From: Nemertoderma westbladi
Taxonomy: Eukaryota; Xenacoelomorpha; Nemertodermatida; Nemertodermatidae
Direction of reading: 5' to 3'
Assembly: GCA_032718475.1 (NCBI GenBank)
Contig: JAUCBJ010003001.1
Coordinates: forward strand, 1 to 23,898
Length of the DNA stretch: 23,898 nt
Within the stretch, counting starts at the first letter, position 1. Each line of letters starts with the position of its first letter. The position numbers and the translations under genes were made by a program. Under the pieces are notes generated by a model. It was not told where the DNA came from, did not search any database, and worked only from the letters and a program-made list of their open reading frames with translations. Shown in pieces: positions 15,164 to 23,898 of the stretch.

Positions 15164-15868
15164 TTGCCAATGTTTTATTTTACTTTTTTTACCGGGAGAA
15201 AAAGTAAAATCAATGCAAAATTATGGCTCTATGGTACATTATTATGTGGCAATATTATTCAATATTATTGCAGGTTGCAGTGTTGCCGACTTTGCAAAAG
15301 CTGTGCCCAACAAAAAGTTACAATATTCAGATATTATGGCAGTACCAGTATGGGGACAACTTTTTCCCTACCAGTAGGGAAAAAAAGTAGGCCTACTACT
15401 TTTTCTCCCGATTTTAGGGCATATTCAAACAAAAAAAGTACTGGTAACAATATAAAAATATAAGTTCTTTAAGCTCTGTACTTCGTTTTATATGTCTACC
15501 ATCTGATCATACCACCCCACTGCACCCCTACCAGTAGCCTTTTTAAGTATAAGCCTTTTTAAACGAATACTGAATATGTTTTAAATATTACAGTATTATA
15601 TTTCACAACACTCAGACACTAGGCCTACATCAGTTTATTTTTTTACCTCTGCAATACAGTAACAAGCTAACAACTACTGAACTAGGCCAACTATGACTTC
15701 TGTCTGTATCTGACTATGCTGCTATGAAATTCAAATTTGGGGTAAACTCGAATTTAGAGAATTAACCTAACCTTGTATTAAATGTTAAATTTGAGGTAAT
15801 TCCAAAATTGGGTCTATAATTTGAAATTTGAGGTATTCTCAAATTTGATGATCTCCCTGACTGTCATG

Positions 15869-16329
15869 TACTGCTGTATTACAGTATTACAGTTGACAGT
15901 ACTGCAGTAGTGTTGGGGTGGTTCTCCTTCCACCTTCATTCACGTGTTTTAGGCCTAGGCCTATAGTGTATCATCATAATAAATAGCAAAAAGTTTCACT
16001 TTATTCCCATTCGTGTGATGTCAAAATAAGTCTAGAGGTGACAAGACAGCAAGAGACAAGCCTGCAAGCCAAAAACTGAAAATGATGATGCTTTGCTGGT
16101 AGTGGTACTGTCGTAGGGTAGGCCTAGCTGCCAGCTGCGTACCTAGCGTAGGTCTGTAGGTGATTAAAAAAGACAGGCCCAGGTACTGCTGCTGCTACCT
16201 GTAACTTTTTTATTTATTTATTATTATATTTCGCAACAACCAGACAACCGTTACAAATTAATCAGTTAATGTTCTAGTTCAGTACCGTAGTTGAACAATA
16301 AACTCAACAAAATAATATGATATATATAT
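15869..16329. other. spacer between DNA transposons
   Basis: Non-coding sequence with CAGTACTGCAGTA-type words and a short TA tract leading into the hAT-like copy. No gene recognised. Confidence 0.4.
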
Positions 16330-16337
16330 ATATATAT

Positions 16338-17093
16338 TAGGGCTCGATCGGAGCTCCGGCCTCCGGCTCCGGCTCCGGCCATTTTGGCACCTCCGGCTCC
16401 TGCTCCGGCTCCGGTAAAAATATTGCCGGAGTTAATGTTTTAATAAAGTATTATATTTCGTGCATATTCTAATCTGAACAATTATTTACACTATAAGTAC
16501 TGCCTGACTGCAGTACAGCTTCAATATCAAGCATAATACTGCAGTATTTACTTAAAAGTCAATGACTGACTGACTGTACTGCAGTAGGCCAACTGGTACT
16601 GGCCAGCTGGCTGACTAGCAGACTATTACAGGTAGGCCCTACTGTAAAAAATTGTAAATGCTATGATTGTACACTGTACCACTGCAGCCATTTACTGCTG
16701 CCATGCCAGCATACTGTACTGCAGTTCTTGTACACTTACGGCTGTACGGCTGTACAGTCAGACAGTTAGGTAGTGAGTTATGTACGGTACTGTAGGTAAT
16801 TTTTAGCCGTCAGCGTCAGGCCGTCTGTCCGTGATAAATTAATTACTTAAATTTTAAATTGAAAATTCGTAAATCTATAAATTATGAAATTAATTCTGTA
16901 ATTAGACCTACAGTATGATTGATTATGAGCGATTGGCGAACGATAACCATTAACCATACTTTATTTTTTTTTATAAATAGGGGGCCTAATTAAATTTTTG
17001 AAAAACTCCGGCTCCTGCTCCGGCTCCGGCCAAATTGTCCAACTCCGGCTCCTGCTCCGGCTCCGGCCAAATCCCAACTCCGATCGAGCCCTA
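16338..17093. mobile_element. hAT-like non-autonomous element, copy 1
   Basis: Terminal inverted repeats TAGGGCTCGATCGGAG bound 756 bp, and ATATATAT flanks both ends (16330-16337 and 17094-17101). A TAGGG-type terminus with an 8-bp target duplication is the hAT pattern. The AT tract makes this duplication weak on its own, but copy 2 supports it. Both ends carry arrays of CTCCGGCTCCTGCTCCGG-type units, probably subterminal binding repeats. The core is AT-rich with ACTGCAGTA words. No transposase is present. Confidence 0.8.
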
Positions 17094-17492
17094 ATATATA
17101 TATCAGTATAGGCCTATTATATCTGTAACAACAATAATATGCTATAAAGCAAAATAAAAACCAATATCTTACAAAAAGAAAATATTTCTTTTACAAATTT
17201 TCGACTCGACATGAGTCTTATTCATGTCCAGACTGGAATCCATACACTTTGCGCCGGATTAATCCGGCGCACTTTGCAATAAAAGCGCGCTCGAAAATCG
17301 TAAAGCGCACCGACTTTGGCGCGTGGCGCGCTCGAAAATCGTAAAGCGCGCCTGCTTTGGCCCGTGGCGCTCCCAAAAATAAAAACCGGCGCCGATTTGT
17401 TAGTTTACAGGTTTAACAATTAGGCAGTTAGGCTATGGAAGTGCCTTAAAAATTGCATTAGCTGTTTAAAAATTTCGGCTCGCTTCGCTCGC

Positions 17493-18345
17493 CTTTCTTT
17501 TTCTGTTGTATGGTTCAGTGGTTACTAACTAGGGCTCGATCGGAGCTCCGGCCTCCGGCTCCGGCCATTTTGGCACCTCCGGCTCCTGCTCCGGCTCAGG
17601 TAAAAATATTGCCGGAGTTAATTTTTTAATAAAGTATTATATTTCGTGCATATTCTAATCTGAACAATTATTTACACTTAAGTACTAAAGTAAGCACTGT
17701 AGTACAGCTTCAATATCAAGCATAATACCGGTACTGCAGTACTGCAGTATTACTTAAAGTCAATGACTGACTGACTGTACTGCAGTACTGGTACTGGCCA
17801 GCTGGCTGACTAGCAGACTATTACAAACTGACAGATAGGCCCTACTGTAAAAAATTGTAAATGTTATGAATGTACACTGTAGCTGTACCACTGCAGCAAT
17901 TTACTGCTGTCATGCCATGCCAGCATACTGTACTGCAGTACTGGTACTGGTACACGTACGGTAGGCTACCTACAGTACACACCTCTACGCTCTACCACAG
18001 TTATAGTGAGTTAGGTACTGTAGGTAATTTTTAGCCGTCAGCGTCAGGCCGTCTGTCCGTGATAAATTAATTACTTAAATTTTAAATTGAAAATTCGTAA
18101 ATCTATAAATTATGAAATTAATTAGACCTACAGTATGATTGATTATGAGCGATTGGCGAACGATAACCATACTTCTGTACTTTATTTTTTTTAAATAAAT
18201 AATTAAATTTTTAAAATTTTTGAAAAACTCCGGCTCCTGCTCCGGCTCCGGCCAAATTGTCCAACTCCGGCTCCTGCTCCGGCCAAATCCCAACTCCGAT
18301 CGAGCCCTATTACTAACCACTGAACCATACAACAGAAAAAGAAAG
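17493..18345. repeat. 65-bp perfect palindrome split by the hAT insertion
   Basis: If hAT copy 2 and one copy of its TTACTAAC duplication are ignored, 17493-17529 joins 18318-18345 into a palindrome with two perfect 32-base arms around a single C. The arms start CTTTCTTTTTCTGTTG and end CAGTGGTTA. The insertion target TTACTAAC is exactly its centre. Confidence 0.85.
17530..18309. mobile_element. hAT-like non-autonomous element, copy 2
   Basis: This is the same element as copy 1: TAGGGCTCGATCGGAG termini, CTCCGG-rich subterminal arrays and a closely similar AT-rich core, 780 bp. TTACTAAC flanks it on both sides (17522-17529 and 18310-18317), a clean 8-bp target-site duplication that settles the hAT assignment. 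It inserted at the centre of a palindrome within the 17135-18788 element, so it is younger than that element. Confidence 0.88.
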
Positions 18346-18388
18346 TATACAACAGTTGCCTAACCACTGGTTAGGCAACTGTTGTATA
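18346..18388. repeat. 43-bp perfect hairpin (21-base arms, 1-base centre)
   Basis: TATACAACAGTTGCCTAACC plus A is followed by a single C and then its exact complement. It abuts the larger palindrome at 18345 and shares the ATACAACAG and TAACCA words with it, so the two probably derive from one ancestral inverted repeat. Confidence 0.9.
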
Positions 18389-18788
18389 GGGCAGCAGGGA
18401 CTGGTACAGCAGTACTGACTGACTGACATTGACAGATTGGCAGATTGGTTACACTCTCTCAAAATTGAATTTGCATTGGCATGGTACTCTTCAAAATTGT
18501 TTCAATGTGTCACGTGTGTGGCGCGCTTAAAAATTTAGTTGGCGCGGGGTTTTTTCGAAATTGCATCGGCATGCTTAAAAATTTAGTTGGCGCAGGGTTT
18601 TCTTCGAAATGGCATCGGCGCGCGGTGCGCATAAAGCGCTATTCGGCGCACTTTTTGGATGGATTCCATACAGGATTCATTCTGATTGTTATTATAAATG
18701 AATAAGACTCATGTCGAGTCGAAAATTTGTAAAAGAAATATTTACTTTTTGTAAGATATTGGTTTTTATTTTGCTTTATAGCATATTA

Positions 18789-19766
18789 CGGCAATTCCAT
18801 GCCAACAGGTCCACCATGGTCAGAAAAAAAAGTTTGCCATTGAGTACAGTTTTTGATGTAATTGTGTTTCATATAAGTTCAAGTTACTAAATTTACTTCA
18901 AACCCACAATTTAAAACAAAATTGACACCATAAAGAGCCCTTTTAGAGGTTTAATTGACAAAAAACTATAATTTTTTTTTAAAAAGACATTATTTATAAA
19001 TGCCAGTTTTCTGATTTTATAAACAGAATTTCGTTATTTTTTTTACTAATAGACAGTATTTGAATCATATATTGTAAATAAAATCAACAAATTTTTAAGT
19101 GAGTTCAAATATCTGTGATATTCCTTGAGGGAATTTAGAAACTCAAAAAATGTCCCATTCCTGACAAAAATGTACATTTTATCTATTTGGGCATTTACAT
19201 ATGTAACTTGCATAATAAATAATGACGATTTTCCAAGTTCCCACTTGGAAAAATATCGAATGACTATAAGATGGCACTAAAAATGAATGCTTATGTATAT
19301 GCAGGCTTTTAAAAATTGTCCCGTTACTGACATGTCCCATTACTGACATGTCCAGTCCCGTTACTGACAACTATTATAACTTGGGTGCATTGCTGTTCTC
19401 TGAAATTAGGTTCAAGATTTTATTTTTAGACCATGACTAGACTACTGCATACTGACTGAGAGTAAGTAGTAGTCATGAAACTGAAAGAAGTTGCAGATTG
19501 CAGTTCTTCCTGGCTTTTGTTGACTGTGTACACTACTGTGCTGTTTATAATTCGCAGTGTGGGAGTACATTGTGATTATAACATAAATGCTACTTACCAT
19601 ACCGTACTGGTCAGGTGTCTTTGGTAGGACTAATTTATGATTGCCTTTTTCTGAATAAACTAGGCCTATCCTCTCTACCACCACCGGTATCCTACTGTTA
19701 CTACTATTACTCGCCTATACCCACACATAATTATATGAATTGAATATAACTGTTGTAGCTTTAAAA
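18789..19766. other. upstream region of the DFAEN-family ORF
   Basis: AT-rich non-coding DNA. Around 19318-19372 the phrase CCCGTTACTGACA or CCCATTACTGACA occurs three times in short order, with a relative (CCCATTCCTGACA) near 19153. These may be subterminal or regulatory repeats of the element carrying the downstream ORF. No terminal inverted repeat could be established. Confidence 0.4.
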
Positions 19767-21053
19767 ATGGTACCTGCACCTAAGAAGACTGGTGCGGAGA
19801 GACAACGTGAATATATTAACAACATGAGTGCGGACAAGAAAACGGAGTATTTATTGAAAAAGAAGGCCAATATGCAGGAACATCGAAATAAACAGAAGGA
19901 CGATTTAAATAAACTTAGCGGACCAGAAAGGGAATCTTTGGTTGTTTGTAAACGCGAGTATGAACGCAAACGTAAAGCTGAACAACGGGAAAGGGCTCGC
20001 AAAGATAAATCAAAGATACAAAAGTCTCCATCAGTTTATAAAACGCCATCTAGCCTTGGTAAGGCTCTTGCTCGAGTTCGAAAAAAATTGCCTTTTGGAA
20101 AAAGTAGGCAACAAGCAATTGTTAAGCATCTAGCTGCAGAGATTGGAATCCCAATAGAAAAGAAGAAAGATATTGTTGTAGTTGCGCCCCATAACAAAAT
20201 ATCGGCCAATGTTGAAAAGAAAGTTATAGCTTTCTATTGTAGTGATGGGATTTCTCGTCAAGCACCATCACTCAAAGATTGTAAGTCCGTGAGGGTTGGC
20301 GAAAAACGTGAAAAACAACAAATACGGCATCTTGAAATGACAATAAACGAGGCACATGCCCTCTTTAATATAGAACCAGAAAACAAAGAAGATCAAATCG
20401 GAAAATCTAAGTTCGCCGAACTGCGGCCAGAGCATGTTTTATTGTCCAGTAAAATGCCGAGCAATGTATGCCGATGCATGTTGCATGAGAATGTCTTTCT
20501 CAACCTTCAATGCTTGCACAGGATAGTAGTAGAAATACCAGCATACAATTCAACATTTCCAGAGAGCTGTCTCTGTTTGAACCCAAAAGAAGAGTGCTGG
20601 GAAAACCACTGTGAAACCTGCATGAATGGTCTGGGGTTCACCAACAAATTTGGTGAATTCCTAAGTGAAGAAATGTCACTAAAAAATGTAATGTGGTGGC
20701 AATGGGAAAAAATTGATACTCGCACTGTTAAGGTTCAGAAGAAAGGCACACTAATGGATGTCTTTAATTCGTTGAAAGTTATTCTTCGTGACTTCATACC
20801 ACATACATTTGTTAAAAGGAAACAAGCAGAAGCATTTAAAGCAGCCATTCATAATGCAAAGGATAACGCCGACTATGTTGTGCTCCAAGTAGACTTCGCA
20901 GAGAACTATTCAACATTTTATCAAGACGAACCTCAGTCTGCTTATTATTCAAAGGACCAGTTCACAATTTTTACATCTGTTTTATGGCACCTTGATGGTT
21001 TGGCTGCCACTGGAGAGCCAAAGGCTCGACAGAGTCTTATGAGGAATAAATAA
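19767..21053 (+). CDS. transposon-like multicopy family protein (VDFAEN motif), probably C-terminally truncated
   Basis: 428 codons from ATG 19767 (context AAAATGG). The frame is open nine codons further upstream but has no ATG there. Residues 1-85 are very basic with a TGAERQREY start, a DNA-binding-like tail. Residues 221-240 (LRPEHVLLSSKMPSNVCRCM, then H) open a Cys/His block, followed by CLC and CWENHCETC (268-285), then MWWQWEK (309-315). The last part has LQVDFAENYSTFYQDEPQSA (373-392), with Asp376 and Glu379 in an RNase-H-like context. From memory, this layout is that of uncharacterised multicopy invertebrate proteins thought to be transposase-like. Those continue with an SDG..SQFK motif and a GKG.VDG segment, which this copy lacks, ending instead in an unrelated SLMRNK tail. 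Function is unproven, and it is likely a decayed or domesticated copy. Confidence 0.7.
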   Translation: MVPAPKKTGAERQREYINNMSADKKTEYLLKKKANMQEHRNKQKDDLNKLSGPERESLVVCKREYERKRKAEQRERARKDKSKIQKSPSVYKTPSSLGKALARVRKKLPFGKSRQQAIVKHLAAEIGIPIEKKKDIVVVAPHNKISANVEKKVIAFYCSDGISRQAPSLKDCKSVRVGEKREKQQIRHLEMTINEAHALFNIEPENKEDQIGKSKFAELRPEHVLLSSKMPSNVCRCMLHENVFLNLQCLHRIVVEIPAYNSTFPESCLCLNPKEECWENHCETCMNGLGFTNKFGEFLSEEMSLKNVMWWQWEKIDTRTVKVQKKGTLMDVFNSLKVILRDFIPHTFVKRKQAEAFKAAIHNAKDNADYVVLQVDFAENYSTFYQDEPQSAYYSKDQFTIFTSVLWHLDGLAATGEPKARQSLMRNK

Positions 21054-21282
21054 TGCAGCCTTTTTAACGGAACTTAGCAAACCAACATAAACACCAAAGT
21101 AAAACCTCATAAGATAGCATTATATCGAACCCCTTGTCAAGTAGGCACTCTCCTTTGATCTTTTTTAGGTCGATTTTTAAAGGATTTTTCCAGGAGAACG
21201 GCGAAACCTAGAACGATTCTGTTTGCGCAATCTGGTAGATGGCCCTAGCGCGATAGCTAGGAGTTTTTGTGAAAAAAATCTG

Positions 21283-21800
21283 TTAATTAATTAATTAGTA
21301 ATTAGCGATTAAAGATTTCTAATTGATTTTTCTCGAAAAGTATTTGGTTTTTCCCCTAGCAACGGTGTTTTTTTTTGTTCATCTCGGTAAGATCTAAAAA
21401 AAGTTCAGTCATCGCTATGGCCCTCCTATTACTGTTAATTAGTACTAATTAGCCGAAAACTAATTAGCGTCGTAACTCGAAAACACTAAGAGCTATGAAA
21501 AAACGTAACATCACAAAGTTGTTTGGAATTTTATTCTACACAAAAAAGTCTCTGGCGCCGATGCCGTATCTCCTACCGTTAATTAGTAATTAACTAATTA
21601 CTTAATTACCTAATTGGCGGGGGGGCTTTGTCCCCCCCGCCCCCAAATCCTTATTCACAGGGTGTATCAAAGCGGTTTACTATTTTACAAATGATAATTA
21701 CTCTAAAATCTTTTGAATCGAACTAATTAACGATTTTACTAATTAGTAAAGTTCCCCAAATTAATTAATAAATTATCCAATCCCGCTGCAATTAATTAAA
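21283..21800. repeat. TAATTA-rich cluster
   Basis: At least ten separated blocks of TTAATTA, CTAATTA or TAATTAG occur in 520 bases, many in inverted pairs (for example GTTAATTAGTACTAATTAG near 21436). TAATTA is the core homeodomain site, but the same pattern could be a degenerate transposon repeat. Only the word density is observed. Confidence 0.6.
21616..21641. repeat. perfect 10-bp G/C hairpin
   Basis: GGCGGGGGGG (21616-21625), loop CTTTGT, then CCCCCCCGCC (21632-21641). All ten pairs are perfect. It stands alone in AT-rich DNA. Confidence 0.85.
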
Positions 21801-22304
21801 CGGCTGAGTCGTCAGCCTGGTTCAGCAAAAGTCAGCAGTTTACCAACTGCTCCAAAAACTGTGTTCATACTACTGACCTATGCCGGTCTGCCGGTAGCTA
21901 CTACCTAGCTCTGTCTGTATGCAGGTATGTAGCTAATCATAGTCTGCAGTGCCGGTGTACCTTGGGTTTGCTATCGGTACTGTCAGTCCGAGCTGTATGC
22001 ACTGCTTGCCTAGAACAACCACATCCGGTACAGCCAGACAGCAGTACAGCGCCGCGGTACCGGGTACATTTTCTCTGTTCTTAAGACATGTACAGATGTA
22101 AGGGGACGCTTTAGGCTCTCTGGCAGTTATTTAAAACGTTGTAGGCAGATGCCCAAGGTTGGAAATAATGTTCCCCATGCTCGGGCGCACTCTGAATGCC
22201 TAAATTACGGTTGTTTGGTGCAGTTAAAAGGTTCCCAACTTGTAGGCCTATTTAATTGCGTTATTTCAATACCTCACCCAGGGCTATCTGACGGAATGGA
22301 TTTT

Positions 22305-23898
22305 GACCAAACATGGACCAGAGTAGTGTACACACTAACATGGACCAGAGTAGTGTTCACACGAACGTGGACCAGAGAAGTGTTCACACGAACGTGGACC
22401 AGAGTAGTGTTCACACGAACGTCGACCAGAGTAGTGTTCACCCGAACGTGGACCAGAGTAGTGTTCACCCGAACGTGGACCGGAGTAGTGTTCACACGAA
22501 CGTGGATCAGAGTAGTGTTCACACGAACATGACCCAGATAAGTTTTCACACTAACATGGACCAGAGTAGTGTTCACACGAACGTGGACCAGAGTAGTGTT
22601 CACCCGAACGTAGACCAGAGTAGTGTTCACACTAACATGACACAGAGTAGTTTTCACACGAACGTGGACCAGAGTAGTGTTCACACGAACGTGGACCGGA
22701 GTAGTGTTCACACGAACGTGGACCAGAGAAGTGTTCACACGAACGTGGACCAGAGTAGTGTTCACACGAACGTCGACCAGAGTAGTGTTCACCCGAACGT
22801 GGACCAGAGTAGTGTTCACCCGAACGTAGACCAGAGTAGTGTTCACACTAACATGACACAGAGTAGTTTTCACACGAACGTGGACCAGAGTAGTGTTCAC
22901 ACGAACGTGGACCGGAGTAGTGTTCACACGAACGTGGACCAGAGAAGTGTTCACACGAACGTGGACCAGAGTAGTGTTCACACGAACGTCGACCAGAGTA
23001 GTGTTCACCCGAACGTGGACCAGAGTAGTGTTCACCCGAACGTGGACCGGAATAGTGTTCACACGAACGTGGATCAGAGTAGTGTTCACACGAACATGAC
23101 CCAGATAAGTTTCACTAACATGGACCAGAGTAGTGTTCACACGAACGTGGACCAGAGTAGTGTTCACCCGAACGTAGACCAGAGTAGTGTTCACACTAAC
23201 ATGGACCAGAGTAGTGTTCACAAGAACGTGGACCAGAGAAGTGTTCACACGAACGTGGACCGAGTAGTGTTCACACGAACGTCGACCAGAGTAGTGTTCA
23301 CCCGAACGTGGACCAGAGTAGTGTTCACCCGAACGTGGACCAGAGTAGTGTTCACACGAACGTGGACCGGAGAAGTGTTCACACGAACGTGGACCAGTGA
23401 AGTGTCTCCCGAACGTGGACCGGAGAAGTGTTCACACGAACGTGGACCAGTGAAGTGTTCACACGAACGTGGACCAGAGTGAAGTGTTCACCCGAACGTG
23501 GACCAGAGTAGTGTTCACACGAACGTGGACCAGAGTAGTGTTCTCCCGAACGTGGTTCCAGAGCAGTGTTCACCCGAACGTGGACCAGAGTAGAGTTCAC
23601 CCAAACGTGGACCGGAGTAGTGTCACACGAACGTGGATCAGAGTAGTGTTCACACGAACATGACCCAGATAAGTTTTCACACTAACATGGACCAGAGTAG
23701 TGTTCACACGAACGTGGACCAGAGTAGTGTTCACCCGAACGTAGACCAGAGTAGTGTTCACACTAACATGGACCAGAGTAGAGTTATGTTCACACTAACA
23801 AGGACCAGAGTAGTGTTCACACGAACGTGGACCAGATAAGTGTTCACACGAACGTGGACCAGAGTAGTGTTCACACGAACGTCGACCAGAGTAGTGTT
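22305..23898. repeat. 27-bp minisatellite with 216-bp higher-order period, runs off the window
   Basis: The unit is GTGGACCAGAGTAGTGTTCA plus CACGAAC. It repeats about 59 times to the right edge, with variants (CCGGAG, AGAGAAG, CACCCGAAC, CATGACCCAGATAAG). The order of variants recurs every eight units: for example the CCGGAG unit at 22691 recurs at 22907, 216 bases on. After about 23260 indels disturb the period. Because 27 is divisible by 3 and the consensus has no stop in four of six frames, long ORFs appear on both strands. They are not evidence of a protein. Confidence 0.95.

Larger units (their letters stand above)
12849..15863. mobile_element. 3.0-kb non-autonomous TIR element with 5-bp duplication
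   Basis: CAGTCAGGGAGATCATCAA begins at 12849 and its exact complement ends at 15863. Similarity continues about 55 bases inward, to an ATAGACC phrase. TCATG directly flanks both ends (12844-12848 and 15864-15868), consistent with a 5-bp target-site duplication. The subterminal word AAATTTGAGGT occurs at 12932, 13103, 15787 and 15824, and inverted at 13117 and 13136. Such clustering is usual for transposase-binding repeats. The 13103-13127 pair forms a near-perfect palindrome. No intact transposase was seen inside, so it is probably non-autonomous or decayed. The superfamily is not resolved. Confidence 0.7.
17135..18788. mobile_element. 1.65-kb fold-back element
   Basis: TAATATGCTATAAAGC starts at 17135 and its complement ends at 18788. 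The outer arms match nearly base for base for about 90 bases (AACCAATATCTTAC, TTTTCGACTCGACATGAGTC) and then diverge into GC-rich arms built of imperfect repeats with GGCGCG, GCGCGC and TCGAAA words. The centre is a pair of perfect palindromes, one now split by hAT copy 2. The outermost TA could be a TA target duplication (Tc1/mariner-like), but that is only a suggestion. It is non-coding. Confidence 0.7.
21054..22304. other. non-coding region with TAATTA field
   Basis: No gene recognised. The interval 21283-21800 is packed with TTAATTA and TAATTAG words and contains a perfect G/C hairpin. From about 21880 to 22075 the sequence is richer in CCGGTA and CTGTCTG words. It ends at the 27-bp tandem array. 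Confidence 0.5.

Noticed and set aside
15155-15463. 102-codon plus-strand frame
   Set aside because: It overlaps the end of the nested inverted repeat and low-complexity AT-rich DNA; no family recognised.
18075-18332. Minus-strand frame rich in Arg/Ser/Glu/Pro
   Set aside because: It is the translation of the CTCCGG terminal repeats of hAT copy 2.
19740-19766. Upstream start of the DFAEN-family frame
   Set aside because: The frame is open from 19740 but that codon is TTG. The first ATG, with good context, is at 19767, and the basic domain starts right after it.
22313-23482. Long forward frame of 9-residue repeats in the 27-bp array, and its antisense counterpart 22274-23248
   Set aside because: A stop-free repeat unit with a length divisible by three opens several frames on both strands. 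There is no unique flanking coding sequence, and indels shift the frame near 23260.

Overview
The window is animal nuclear DNA, most likely from a marine or aquatic invertebrate; the species cannot be named from sequence alone. Spliced genes with canonical GT-AG introns, a PP2A catalytic subunit and a p24 cargo-receptor exon of metazoan type, non-LTR and hAT-type elements, tRNA-derived repeats, long poly-G/poly-C runs and several minisatellites all point that way.

Layout. (1) 1-2960: an intronless SLC18B1-like major facilitator transporter on the minus strand (648-1913) in AT-rich flanks. (2) 2965-5760: a dead APE-type non-LTR retrotransposon, minus strand, with an inverted-repeat insertion of about 100 bp in its reverse transcriptase. 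(3) 5961-6201: the last exon of a TMED4/TMED9 (p24 alpha) gene on the plus strand, with poly-A signals; its upstream exons were not found in the window. (4) 7734-12107: a complete four-exon PP2A catalytic subunit gene on the minus strand (325 codons, all catalytic residues present). (5) 12108-18788: a mosaic of non-autonomous DNA transposons. These are a 3.0-kb TIR element with a TCATG duplication, two copies of a hAT-like element with 8-bp duplications, and a 1.65-kb fold-back element whose central perfect palindrome was hit by one of the hAT copies. (6) 19767-21053: an intact but probably C-terminally truncated ORF of a multicopy transposon-like family (basic N terminus, Cys/His cluster, VDFAEN motif). 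(7) 21054-22300: non-coding, with a dense field of TAATTA words and a G/C hairpin. (8) 22305 to the end: a 27-bp minisatellite with an 8-unit higher-order period.

The most unusual signal is in the PP2A gene. Introns 1 and 2 both carry minisatellites (50-bp and 55-bp units) whose units copy the genuine 3' splice junction: upstream intron sequence, AG, and the first 9 or 22 bases of the next exon. The result is 4 and 25 intronic decoy acceptors upstream of the real ones. In intron 2 nearly every decoy would put an in-frame TAA twelve codons into the mRNA. Two unrelated junction-copying arrays in adjacent introns of one essential gene suggest a mutational or splicing process anchored at 3' splice sites.

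No operon-like cooperation is expected. The genes are independent housekeeping genes separated by repeats.
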